Source: Maratus speciosus
Taxonomy: Eukaryota > Arthropoda > Arachnida > Araneae > Salticidae
Assembly: GCA_963932465.1 (NCBI GenBank)
Contig: OZ010800.1
Coordinates: 94,724,807-94,788,806 of the forward strand
DNA: 64,000 nt
Reading direction: 5' to 3'
Below the pieces are notes generated by a model. It had not been told where the DNA came from and searched no databases. It was given only the letters and a program-made list of their open reading frames with translations. The translations under genes were made by a program, and so were the position numbers. Position 1 is the stretch's first letter; the number at the start of each line of letters is the position of its first letter. Positions 1 to 11,890 of this stretch are shown here, in pieces.

Positions 1-2060
1 TATGAGTAACAGAAGGACTCAAATTTAGCCATCTGGCTCCCATTGTCTGACTTTGGCCTCCATCCAATCTTCCAATAGCTCCATATCACTGTTATGCGGA
101 CACATGGCACCTTGAGGTCATACTAATGAATTGGCTATCTCAGTTTTCTTATCTCTTAATCTCAGCGACACCAGAGCCGTACTCTCTAGCATGCATTTTT
201 ATGCTCCGCACAGATGACGCAATCCGATTGCAGCACCACTAATTTTCATTTTGTAATTTTAATCAGCATCTTTTAGTTAACAACATATCCACATTTCATA
301 CGGATAGGTTAATTTTTGAACGAGTTATCGCTCTTTTTGTGATTTTTCCTTAATTTTTGGAAACCAGTGTATGATGAACTTAATTCGTAAATAAAAATAA
401 AAGTAATGCATATTTAAACTGCATTTGGATTTTCATAAAACTAAATTCAGCGTAATTATAATCTTTTATTTTACAGTGAAGCTAAAACAAAACCCTTGTT
501 CAAAATTTTAACTTGGCATTGTGCTAAGCGCGCTTCGAAAATAGGTTGCAAAGTACCAACGCCGCCTTGGTATTTCGTGTTTTTTCAGATAGGTTTTAAT
601 TAAATTTTAGAGACACGGAGGCGTATTGAGAGACCCACTCAAAGTAAAATAGTTGAAAATCCCATAGTATTTTTGTAATTAATTCTAATTAAACTAGTCT
701 GTTTTTAACAGTTAGACGTTTATTGATTTTATACTGCTAATGGGCATTGCATTACACAAATGTATCATATAATTTGTTATATAGGCTTTAAAAGTCGATG
801 GCACATAAAGTACACCGCCCTTTCATTACGTTTGTCCAATCCATCCGTGTCCTTAAGGGTTAATATCTCGACTAATTGCAGGCAATATTTTTAGAAAATC
901 CCTAAAAACAACGCTTTTATACTTCTTCTACGATAGGTACCTTCAGTGCTCCTCAACATAGTTGCTGACTGCCGGAAAATGGAAATTTGGGTGTAACGGT
1001 GAAATGCGCTTTACTCAAAAACTATGTGACCGAGGGTAATCGCTATAATTTTCCGACAAGGTTTAAATTAACCTCTATAATCTTTAATTTTTTTCATAAT
1101 TTCAGTTTCAGTAGATTCGGAAATAGAGAGGGTGAGACATATGTTTTCACTATATTGGCAACGATATCTCTGAAAATATAATAACTAAAATTAAAAGAAA
1201 TGTATTTTTGAGTCCAGCGTTACGAAAGTTTTCACACGATATCCCACGCGACATAGAAAGAAAGGATTTTTTTTCAAGCAACATAATTAACCTCTCTGCC
1301 TGTTTTCTAAATATATTTGTTAATGTTTCATAATCGGTAAATATATGGGTCAATAGTCTTTATTACTTCCCTTATTTTGAACTTTCCATGTTCCATAGTT
1401 TAAGAGTAAAATGTCTGTGACAGGCAGACAGACAGAAACAGGAATGATCTTATAATGCTTCCGTTTAAAGTTAAGTACGGAACCTTAAAAACAGAAAAAA
1501 TAGATTTATTTGACTGTTTTGGGGAGGTAGAGGTAATTATGATCACTTTTTGACAATTTAAAAGACAATTAATTGAGAGAGAAAGATGTGGTGTTCGTAC
1601 TAATGTTACGTGTGATTTTACTCAGTAAATAGTTGACTCGTGAAATGTGTAAAGAATTATTTTCAATGTATTATGTTACCTGGTACAAGTGTCTTTTTCA
1701 AAAAATACCTGTTTGATCCCAATTACCCCTTGAAATGGGATCAGCGGTATTTTGTCTCATGCCTTATGAGATACACAGTCATGAGTAAATGGGATTAAAT
1801 GATTTCGGCTTGGGCTTTACAGTAAGCTATTTTTTGGTTTTATAATAACAATTTTTCTCAGATATATAGTATTGGATAGATAAGTACGCTAGAAAAAGAC
1901 GCTTTTAAAGGGATTTTCAATATTCATATCTTTTACACTCAGCTTACAAAATAAAATCATATGTAAATTTTTTTATTGGAAATTAATAGTCTTGTTGTAA
2001 TACTAAAAAATTAATTTTGAAGTAAAAAAAAAAAAAAAAAATCATTTCTTTTTCAAAATA
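1..2060. other. AT-rich non-coding stretch, no gene seen
   Basis: No ORF with recognisable similarity and no exon with convincing splice sites. Near 1415-1490 there is a GACA-rich run followed by a TACGGAACCTTAAAA motif, which resembles the end of transposon remnants common in arthropod genomes; 28490-28720 has a similar arrangement. A poly(A) run lies just before 2041. Confidence 0.6.
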
Positions 2061-3225
2061 ACGAGTTGGAACCCGTCGAAATTCGACGAACTTAAATGTT
2101 AGAAAGGAACTGTCAGATCGAATTTATAATAAACCTACAAAAATAATTACAATATAAAATTCCATGTTACATTGATTGTCTCACTCTTAAAACAAATAAT
2201 ATTTTTAACCTAAAATTACCGAAATATTATTTCCACAAACTTCAACTGCTTGAATTATTGAAAAACTAAACTGTATTAGAATACGTAATCAAGATGAGTA
2301 ATTATGATGAATTTTTTCGATTGAGGCTCTTATGTTTGTTTTATATGGGATGAAAAATCACTAAAAAAGTATTTCGCTTTGTCACATCATAAAATTTTCT
2401 CCCATAAAATCTAAACTGTACGTTATTTTCACATTCTCATAATTTACATACGCACCATTCAAATTCACAATTTGAAAGTATTTAAACGCGCAATAGATTA
2501 TTAATGAATGGATTTTCAAACTTTAAGCCACGTTTTTCCGATACAACTTTTCATGTGAACATTTGCACAAATTTTAAGTTCTAATCTCAGTACCCGCGAA
2601 AAAAAATGTCAGAATTTTGCCTTTAGTTGTCATAGTATTGGTCAAATATTTAGTTTTATCAAAAAAAAAAAAGATCGTTTTGTTTTTAATATGACATCAT
2701 TTTTACTCACTGAATCATTTTGCCTAGCGTCTCAAACTCAGTGTCTACGTAATGTAAAAATATTGAATTGTAACTGATTTGTGAAGAAGAATGCGTGTTT
2801 TTTAATGTCTGACATCATTTTCTGTTCAAAAATCATAAAAAAGTTTCTTTTATTTGTAATGTGAAAATGGCATCAATAAGGATATTATCAATAAAAATAA
2901 TAAACCATGACTATTTTCCCTTTACTTTCAATATAAATGGAATATTTCAGTTGCCACGATTACAAAATTTGTATTAAAAACTACAAAAAAATTAATATCT
3001 CAAAGGTAAATTGAGATACAGCTTTCAAACAAATTGCATTTAAAAGCACATTTTTTTTCCTGTACGAAGGTGTAAAAATTGAAAATGTGCGATATTTAGA
3101 AGTTTAAAAATTTGCAGTAGCGAAAATTGTAAAACCGAAATTTCATTTCAAATATCAAAGTGTTGCCATTCACAAAGTGACGTATGCGTTACGCACAGAT
3201 ATGTTTGTCCTTTATAATATAGATA
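2061..3225 (+). repeat. Dispersed repeat family R-A, copy 1
   Basis: A 1.16 kb unit whose near-complete sister copy lies at 47669-48875 in the same orientation. It opens with ACGAGTTGGAACCCG and a short palindrome (CGTCGAA, then TTCGACG), and ends with a TGCGT-T-ACGCA hairpin followed by CTTTATAATATAGATA. No coding capacity is visible. The ends are set by where similarity to copy 2 stops. Reverse-complement fragments of its 3' third occur near 14.6, 16.05 and 26.5 kb. The class is unknown. The absence of a target duplication at copy 2 fits a rolling-circle (Helitron-like) element, but this is inference. Confidence 0.75.
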
Positions 3226-4684
3226 TGAAATTCAAGCAACCGGGGGAAAAGGATCAGTCCTAACTCATATTCTGTGAATGAGGAAATTTTTATTTACATT
3301 GAAAGTTTTGAGGCGTAATTAGGCCTAAAACATGCGGTCAAGGCTAAAATTCGCAATAAATGCAAAATAAAATTGCAAAATATATGTTTTGTTAACACAA
3401 AATGTGTAGTAATGTAAACCAAACTAGGGGTATTTCACAGAATCTGAAAGCTGAATGATTAAAAAAGGCATTCTAAACCACAATTCGGTTTAAATAGAAA
3501 ATAAAATTTGCGATCGCAATTTACTCTTGACCAATTACTTTATGATCCAATTTACATCGAAAATGCGACACCTGAGGGTAAATAGGATCATTCAGATTAT
3601 TAACATTATGCGTCTGTTGCAAAACGTAACTATTTCCTCTTAAATCAACCTTTTTCTAATTTTAAATTTATAGCTATATTTAAATGTTCCTACAATTTTT
3701 TATACATGACCTTTTTAATTAAAACATTCTCACTTTGACGGTCGACGTTTCATTTTGTGATCTGGGAAAACAGTGATTACTTCTACAGGAAAATAAGTTT
3801 TTACTCCAAAAAATTGCACACACTCAGACTTCATAATTAGCATGGCCAATTTTTCTTATACGTTACAGATTGCCCCTATACTGCCTCTGATCCTAATTAT
3901 CCCTACCTACCTTGCATGTTTTGGCTCTATCCGAGTCATTTCAAATGGAACAAATAAGAATATTCTAAAACTGCACGAAGGGTGATGTAATCATTTCAAG
4001 CGCCATTATTCAATTTTCCACGTAATGTTTTAGATTAGGCACGTTACATTATAATTTGCATCCATATTTCCATATTCGTAACCATGGAGTAACTCGAGTC
4101 ATACTTTTGTTAAGTTAAATGATGTTACATCGTTATATATTGATTTTTTACGAGTTAGAATATCTATATTTTTGGATCGTATAGACTGAGGGGGAAATTA
4201 TCTTACTTTCATTTAAATTTATTTGGATAGTTTCTCCTTGATATAAACTTGCCACGGCTGAAGTTTTCTATTATATTTTATATCGGCTACATGCTGGGGT
4301 GGGGGTTCTTGCTATTTTGAAATATCTCATACAATGCTACCTGTAAAAACAATAAGATACGCTGCTTTACCAATTATGATATTTTTAATCCTGTAATATG
4401 AGTTCATTTAAAAAGAAATACAATTAGTACATGATTAAGGGATAATTTTTAAAACAAAAAATTATCATCAAATGTATATCATAAAATATCATAAAATGTT
4501 TCTTGTAAAAAAACTAATTTCATATTATTCTGCTACTTTGAATAATTAATGCATTTTACTGTATAAAACCAGTAAGAAAGACTAAAATTGTTTGAAGATA
4601 CGAAAACAATGTGATTTGATCTGGGGAATATACAAAGAACTTATCGTCGACTCAGGGAAGTAGTAAGACGTCCAGTAATAATAG
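3226..4684. other. AT-rich non-coding stretch, nothing recognised
   Basis: No coding segment, RNA gene or clear repeat pair seen. A G-rich run lies near 4295-4310. Confidence 0.5.
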
Positions 4685-4862
4685 AAAATGAGATGCCTGA
4701 CTTAGTGCTATGAAAAACTGTGTCTTCATCTAGTGGAGAGGTAGGGAATTTTTAAAAAACACATCTGCGAAACAGTATTAAACATAACTTTCTGTTTCAC
4801 AAGTTGTTCCACTAGATGTAAACATAGTTTCTCATAGCAGTAAGTCAGACATCTCAATTTTT
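4685..4862. mobile_element. Small foldback (MITE-like) element
   Basis: Arms 4685-4737 and 4808-4862 are inverted repeats of about 53 bp with a handful of mismatches, around a 70 bp loop. Arm landmarks are AAAATGAGATGCCTGAC on the left and GTCAGACATCTCAATTTT on the right. No clear target duplication was identified, so the superfamily is unassigned. Confidence 0.7.
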
Positions 4863-4950
4863 AGGTGCGTTCGTAATTATGTAAATACGTAGCACCTATA
4901 TTAGTCGTTCTGTCCGTCTGTCCGCATATAACAGACCAAAAGCTACCCAA

Positions 4951-5300
4951 CCGAATGGTCTAAAATTTTAAATATATAATTGTTGCAAAATTTTTTTCGA
5001 GTCATTTCAAATTTTATGAAAATCGCATGTACAGTTTAATTACACTGAGCAGTCCAATTTTTCCGTTACATTACGGGCAATTGGAATAAATTATTGCAAG
5101 TGGATTTTAATTATGTTACAGCCTTCCGAATGGTCTGAAATTTTATATATATAATTGTTGCACAAATTCGTCGAATCATTTCAAATTTTATGAAAATCGA
5201 TGTACAGTTTAATTACAGGGACAGTAAAAAGATTGCCGTTACATTACGGCCAATGGGGAAAAAGTGCATTCTAATGATATTACATCCTTTCGAACAGAAT
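4951..5300. repeat. Imperfect tandem duplication, ~175 bp period
   Basis: CCGAATGGTCT at 4951 recurs at 5126, and the following AT-rich sequence including TATATAATTGTTGCA matches. A third partial start lies near 5288. A GTCCGTCTGTCCG run just upstream resembles GACA/GTCT-bearing transposon remnants. Confidence 0.7.
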
Positions 5301-7010
5301 GAAATTGATATGAACTTATGAAGTACACTAAAGTATATATTCAGTACAATATGCGGTAGAAATTTTTTTTAACTAATAGTACGAATCATTTGTCACGTTT
5401 GACGAGCAATTTCCAACTTGTTCTTATTACTAGATATACTACTGTGTCTCTGAGGCGACGTTATTAGAAAAAGATGCAAAATGTGATTTAGAAGATTTTC
5501 TTGAAAATGCAATATTTTTTACTTTCATAAAATTTTGTCACTAGAAAAATTGAATTTCACATTATTCTGGTATTATTAAGAATTACTAATACAAAGTACT
5601 CAGTGAAAAAAAAAATTATACTATAACAAATATTTTTGAACATACAAATATTAAAAATTCCTTTAAAAGTCAAGTCTTGGTTTCGTTTGGTTTGGTTTCT
5701 TGATACTGTGACTTTTGCTATGTCATCGAGGACAGCTTATGTCACGAAAATCCGGGTCCAAGGACCAGAGTTATAGATATAATTTAAAGACACGCTGACA
5801 AGCTTGACAGCACACGAAGAGAAAATAATACAGCTTTCAATCACGAAATACACAGAGAATACATAAGTCTTCAAAAAATAACACATCAAAACCACAAAAA
5901 AGTGACGAGAGTGATCCGACAAACACGTGGGCTCCATGGAAACGCCGCCATATTTGCCGGGATATTCGGCAACTCCTGAAATACTCGACGTCTTGTTAAA
6001 AAATGCAGTTTCCTGCAAAAGGCATAACGTAGTTTTCTATAAAATAGTTTCCATAACATAAAAGAATTCTAAAACGTGATAAGAAAGCCGTGTTTCAAAA
6101 AACATTCATATTTTAAGTACATCCAGAAAATCTGCGAAAATCCTTGGAGCCACCTTCCTTCACGAGGAAAAAAGGCAGCAAAGTCAAGTCGAAAATACCA
6201 CAGTTCTTTCGGTTATTCGTTGCAACATTTAAAATGCCAATTTGCTGTTAGAAATGCATTATTTTTTATCTCCATCAAACGGAATAACTATAAGGATCTT
6301 GGGAAAATTATTCATCTTTATACGGTTTATGTGTTTGAGTTATTTTCAGAAATTAACTGGTCAATACTCATAAACATGTTTGCGAAAATTCAAATAATTG
6401 TTCCGACTAATATTTTTTATAGCTACGGTATATATTTAAACATAATTTTCTTAAAAGAGATGGATAGTATTATGTCGTAGATAGTCGAAATGGATAGCTA
6501 GATGCATGTGATTCTAGAAACACACGTATACTTTTGTCGAGTAAATTTGTTGAATGACAATAGACATTTTATGTGTACTTCAGATTTTACCCACAGGCTA
6601 CAATAAGAATGTTACAATTATAGAAAATTTTGACGCCTTTGAGCAATTATTCGTCACTTATAAATTTTATGAGTCACCCAACGAAAACTATTGAAAATAG
6701 TAAGAAACAAGGCAGCATACATTTTATATAGCTTTAATATGGTGCTTTAAATATATAGTTTCGAAATAAATTGCTGTATTGATTGTCGTGTAGGTATTAA
6801 TTTCTCAAGCTCACTGTTTCAATATAAATAAAAGAACAAGTGAGCAGAATAGAAATAATCTTCAGAAACATTGTTATTTATCGGGTGAAACTAATTCGAC
6901 ACCACGAAATCTAAAGCTTTTTCAGGAATTTCGTATTTAAAAAATGCGAGTCTTTTTGAAAATCCATTTACATAAATTTATTATGCAAATATAAAAGAAG
7001 AAATCGGCAG
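5301..7010. other. Unassigned stretch with a locally less AT-rich patch
   Basis: No protein family recognised. The two ORFs at 5737-6018 (minus) and 6076-6480 (plus) have low-complexity, AT-driven composition, and I do not call them genes. A GC-richer patch at 5890-5960 holds CACGTG and GCCGCCATATTTG, the latter matching the YY1 core. Either could belong to a promoter or be chance. Confidence 0.35.
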
Positions 7011-7930
7011 TTTTTTACTTTCTTCTATCTTTAATAGAAGAAAGTAAAAATTGAAAGTATTGTAATCGACAATTTTTTTACAACCAGTTTTCAATGGATT
7101 TAGACGTTTTAGGGGTCAGAGATCTCAAATAGCATGTTTATACAAACTTCCTGTGAGTCTGTGTGTCGCCATTGTACTATCGAAAAGTGTATGAAGTTAT
7201 GCATAGAATTTAACCATATTTTTTGTGTATGTTTTTGGACATGGACAGCAGATCCTCCTTCAATATGGAAATACTCCGCAGAATGGGGGCGCTGTAATAG
7301 CGATGTCTATGCCATTTTCATTTTTGTACTATCGGAAAGTGTATGAAGTTATGCATGGAATTGAACCAAATTTTTTGTGTATATTTTTGGCTATGACCAG
7401 CAGTTTCTCCTTGATTTTAAAAATATTTCGTTAGAAGACGTCTCTATAACAGCGATTTTTGTGCGATATTCTTTATTGTACCAGTGAAAAGTATATGAAT
7501 TTATGCATAGAATTGGGCCAAATTTTTTGTGTATGTTTTTAGCTATAGCATGCAGGTCCTCCTTCGATATGGAAATGTTCTACCGGAAGTGGCCGCTTTA
7601 ATACGATGTCTGTGCCATTTTCCTTACTGTACCATGGAAAAGTGTTTTAAGTTATGCATAGAACTCAACCAAGTTTTTGTGTATATATTTTACTATGACC
7701 AGCAGTTTTTCCTTGAATTTAAAAATATATCGTTAGAAGACGTCGCTGTAATGGCGATTTTTGGGCGATTTTCTTTATTGTACAATCGAAAATTATATGA
7801 AGTTATGCATAGAATTAAACAATTTTTGGTGGGTTTTTTTTCTTTTGGCTATGGCCAACAGGTGCTCATTGAAATTGAAAACATTCCATCGAAAAGAGGC
7901 TTTGCGATAGCGATATTTCTATAATTTTCT
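7011..7930 (+). mobile_element. HINE/Helentron-like element, divergent variant
   Basis: It starts with TTTTTTACTTTCTTCTATC and its hairpin partner AGAAGAAAGTA, then a block ending in TTTTAGGGGTCAGAGAT. Both are shared with the elements at 29231-30288 and 32399-33488. Next come five imperfect tandem units beginning at 7173, 7325, 7478, 7629 and 7779 (150-153 bp apart). Each holds a TATGCATAGAATT block and most a weakly conserved GGCGCTGTAATAGCGAT block. The usual 3' end (AGAAGAAAGTTTTGGG ... CTAG) is not recognisable here, so the 3' boundary is uncertain. Any reading frame in the array comes from the repeat period. Confidence 0.65.
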
Positions 7931-8221
7931 CGATTTTTTGCAGTTCTATTATCTAATATTTCTTTCTTTCTACGATATACGGTGGGGGCCTAGTGATACC
8001 TCAATCTATCGTTTACTTTTACAATAATCTATTATACAGAACTATCCGTTAAAATAATATCAACTATCTTTATTACTTGGGATATATGTTTTAACATAAT
8101 ATAAAATGAATGACTCTATGTTATGATACAAGTTTACATATTTTGAATTGTTCTATTGTGGTGACTTAACGAACTCAAAATAATATATAGTCACAAGTAT
8201 GCTCTAGTAACCGGCCTGGAC

Positions 8222-11200
8222 ATGGAAGAAAGTGATAAGTATTTGAATAACTCTTCCAAAATAGAAACTTTGTATGAAATTAAAAGTTCACTAAAAAAAT
8301 CATCAAAACCGAGATCGAATTCGACACCGGACAAACTTCCTCTATTAAGGGGTCTTGTACCTTTTAAACGCGTTGAAAATGAACGAAAAACTTGAAAGTT
8401 TGAATTAGTCTATCTTCAAAGCCTTTTTATGTATAAACATGAAAATTTGGGTATTGATTAAACAGATTGTGCTTTGTAATATGCTACCATTAGAAATTTA
8501 ATAACCCTTTACAGAATTTGTGTATTGTTGAAATCAAAATAGCTCTTTTTTTTACCCCATAAGTCATTGCGCGCATATCTTGAGAAAGTATGTATGGATT
8601 CGCATGAAATTCGGTAAAGATACTAATCATATACGTGTGTTTAAAATGATCTACTCTTAGGATAAAATTATTTCATTAACTATATAAAAAAATATTTTCG
8701 TAAAAAAAAAAAAATAATAATAAATTTGTATTTTTAATGAATAAAAATAGTCATAACTAAAAATATTACCATTGTAAATACTTAAAAGTAGATCATTTTA
8801 AGCACACCAATTTGTTTAGTATATTTACCAAATTTCATGACAATCCATACATACTTTCTCAAGATATCACGCGCGCAATGACCTATGGGGTAAAAAAAAG
8901 AGCTATTTTAATTTCAACAATACACAAATTCTGTAAAGGGTTAATAAATTTCTGTTGGTAGTATATTACAAAGCATAATCTGTTTAATCAATATCCAAAA
9001 TTTCATGTTTATACATAAAAATGTTTTGAAGATAGACAATTCAAACTTTGAAGTTTTTCGTTAATTTTCGACGCGTTTAAAAGGTACAAAACCCCTTAAA
9101 TCAGGAGACAAAGTGGTCAAATAAATCCACTCTAAAGCGTACACGACAAAACTCCAGTCAATCTTCACAAGCGCTAAAGTCAACCCCAACAAATAAAAAT
9201 GTAATGAAGTTTAACCTAGAAGTAGCGAAGACACTTTCAATAACAGAGCTGCTTGAAATTCACAATGAAAATCACACGAAACAGGATCCAGTAAAGAAGT
9301 CGACAAATATTGGCAATTAATTCAAAAAAACATCCAAATCATTGAAAATCAGCTACGAAACGCATCTCAACAATCCCAAAACCTAAAACAAATAACAACC
9401 GAAAAGGAAGAGTGGTACAACAAGGCAATCGACCTGGAACAAGAATTAAAAGACAGAAAGCAACAATTTGAAGTTTATATACAACAAAAAGACAATAGAA
9501 TTCAAGAACTAACTCGGGAGATAGATTCTCTGAAATCATACAATGAATTGTCCAACAAGGATGAAGCAGGAATTTTGAACTTAAAAGAGAAATAAATTTC
9601 TAATCTCCACCTAACGATAGAAGAAAAGAATCAACTAATTAAAGAGTTAAAAGAAAAATTATATACCCAGTCCCAAAAAAGATCAAAAGGAGGACTCCCT
9701 TCAATAAGAGAAATGGTGATAGATGAATCTATACTTCAAGATATCAACCAAAAATTACAGTCAATTGAAGCAAATACAGAATTCTTAAAAAATTCGTTTC
9801 AAAGCCCATTAGAAAACATCCCAACGGTCAGCCAACAACATTCACTATCATCAAAACCTCTGTATTCAGAGAAAATCAGTGCGGTTTATAAAAATCCAAA
9901 AACCACCTCTGAATCCGCCATACTTTTAAAGAAGACACAGGCAACAAAAACTTCACTCCACACAATTAGAAATCTTCTTAATACGGAGACAAAGAACATT
10001 CCGGACCTCCCTAAAATCTAATGTGAAACAGCTCGTGATCGAAACACCTTAATTATAAGATCCAACAGTGAAGAAAATACTGAAAAAACCCTCCGAATAA
10101 TAGAAGGAATTGAAAGACTTAAAGATATCACTGAATTAACGTACAAAACTATACATTTTAAGAAGATAATTGTTCTTGGAATCCCTTTATTTACTCAACC
10201 AGAAGAAGTCACAGAGAAAATCTTGAAAGATTATGATCGAGAAATCCCAATAGCGATACATAAAAAAATTCACCGAGAAAAATCACAAATTTACCATTTG
10301 GTCCTGGATTTAGATATCAATTACGCCCGTCATCTGACGAAGCAAGGCCGTATCCTGATTGGATTTAACTCCTGTAAAGTTGCGGATTATTGCCCAATAA
10401 TCCGCTGCTCGTAATGCCAACGATATGGCTATACAGGTAACAACTGTAGATTTGAAGCAGCCTGTGCTATTTGTGCGTATAATCACACAACAACAACTTG
10501 CCCAAATAAAGAAGATCCTAAGAAAATATGCTGCATCAATTGTCTGAACACAAAACATGATTTCCCACACAGGGCGGATTCAAATGAATGTCCATTACTT
10601 CGATTTCAATCGAGGAAAACCTTCATGAATGTATCTGCTCCACATTCAACCAACTAAACAATACAAAAATCGTTTCATCAAATACAAACAAAAACTCAAA
10701 CTCACCTTCAATTCCAAATTCTACTCAAATTTCTCATCTCTCGGACTCAAACTCCGCAAGGACAACATCAAAACATGCAAGTACCTTCAACAACTAATCA
10801 AATATCATCATCCTTTAAAATAGCACAGATTAATCTTCAAAAGAATAAAAGTGCAACAGCTTCACTCCTTTAATTCTTAATTCAAGAAGACTACAAAATA
10901 GCATGCATACAGGACTCCAATATAGTCAAAGGAAGACCACATGGCCTTCCCTCAGGACTTCCTTGCTACTCTTCAAAAAAAAGAATTGCCAAATAATAAT
11001 CATAGATACATGGTTACAACATATAAGAGTTCAACAAAATGATAACTCAGTCTTCGTGAATATCTCCTCAACAGAAGGACAAATAACTATAGGCAGTCAG
11101 TATTCCGCACCATCGGCTAATTTAAAAGAAGATCTACAAGATTGGGCGAACACGTCGGGTATGAGTTCAAAACTTCTGTTGCTGGGTGATTTGAATGCTC

Positions 11201-11490
11201 ATAGTGTCCTGTGGGGGTATGAGAATGATAACGAAAAAGGACAACAACTTATCAATCATCTCAATATGATGCACTTATTAGTCCTAATTGATCCTTTCTC
11301 AAAACCAACATTTGAAATCACGCATTTGAAAGGTTGGCCAGATGTATCACTAGCATCCTTCCCACTGCTCCCAAAAGTTTACTTATGGACTGTTGAGGAT
11401 GATATGCACTACGGTGACCACAGGCTGATAACCTTGTATATGGATATCCAAACCCCGAAGCTTCCAAAGCGTAGATTGGCTTTCCTGTAG
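8222..11490 (+). pseudogene. Dead R1/Jockey-type LINE, 5' half (Gag-like ORF1 plus AP endonuclease)
   Basis: ORF1 starts at ATG 8222 (MEESDKYLNNSSKIETLYEI). It is interrupted by the foldback at 8349-9095 and resumes as a coiled-coil-rich stretch (9311-9720). It ends in zinc knuckles of the Gag type at about 10400-10590 (CQRYGY, CAICAYNH, CCINCLNTKH). Stop codons at 9594, 10019 and 10412, plus frameshifts, kill it. ORF2 remnants begin near 10817 with KIAQINLQKNKSAT, as in R1/Jockey endonucleases, and continue after a slip in an A-run near 10977. They include GDLNAHSVLWG (about 11185-11215), GWPDVSLAS and YGDHRLI, the expected endonuclease motifs in order. The usual SDH is GDH and the IQEP glutamate is D. 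No reverse transcriptase follows: similarity stops near 11490 in a 16 bp direct repeat. The RNase H and 3' end of the same or a close family lie near 38 and 53-56 kb. Confidence 0.85.
8349..9095. mobile_element. TTAA-flanked foldback element inside LINE ORF1
   Basis: Two arms of about 320 bp (8349-8670 and 8775-9095) are inverted repeats with roughly 90% match by eye. The ends are GGGGTCTTGTACC and GGTACAAAACCCC. TTAA flanks both sides (8345-8348 and 9096-9099). Removing the element and one TTAA joins CTA TTA to AAT CAG in frame in the Gag-like ORF, which is direct evidence of a TTAA target duplication. TTAA duplication points to the piggyBac or Kolobok-type superfamilies. No transposase lies inside. 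Confidence 0.85.
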
Positions 11491-11800
11491 AATTGGCTTT
11501 CCTGTAGGTCCCTTCGGGCCTTTTATTTATTATTATTATTATTTTTTTTATTTTATTTTTTTTTGTGTGTGTGTGTGGTGACGGCGGTAGTAGGTGGAAA
11601 CCGCTGGGTGGGGCTTGTGAGTGCTTAAGCCATTTGGTAGGCCTCCCCACCTAGCTGACCCCAGTTCTATTATCTATTGGTGGCTCGTGCGACAACGGGA
11701 ACTCGCGTCCTGTTAAACCAGCTATTCGCAAATAGCTGATGTACAACAGATTATTGAAAAACTATTCATTTAAATAAATCAAAATTGGTATAGTATCGAA
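11491..11800. other. GC-richer unassigned segment after LINE truncation
   Basis: It starts with a second copy of the 16 bp LINE tail (ATTGGCTTTCCTGTAG at 11475 and 11491). A CCCTTCGGGCC run, a (TTA)n plus T-rich tract and a GTGTGT run follow, then about 150 bp of GC-richer sequence ending in GAACTCGCGTCCTG. It may be the 3' part of another retroelement, but no family was recognised. Confidence 0.4.
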
Positions 11801-11890
11801 CTATTTGAAGTATTAACATCTGTAACTACTTTCTGTAATATTAAGATGTATGAGATAGAAGAAAGTTTTGGGATTAGCACATCCAACTAG
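11800..11890 (+). mobile_element. 3' fragment of HINE-like element
   Basis: It matches the 3' end of the elements at 29231-30288 and 32399-33488: GATAGAAGAAAGTTTTGGG, the GGAT...ATCC mini-hairpin, and terminal CTAG at 11887-11890 followed by T. The 5' part and the tandem array are absent. Confidence 0.75.

Noticed and set aside
5737..6480. Two ORFs of 93 and 134 codons on opposite strands
   Set aside because: Low-complexity, AT-driven amino acid make-up, no domain, no splice context; only a chance YY1-like motif nearby.
7134..7924. Three plus-strand ORFs with repeated peptides (for example SMQVLLRYGN)
   Set aside because: They arise from the 152 bp tandem array, whose period is often a multiple of three or nearly so; no protein meaning.
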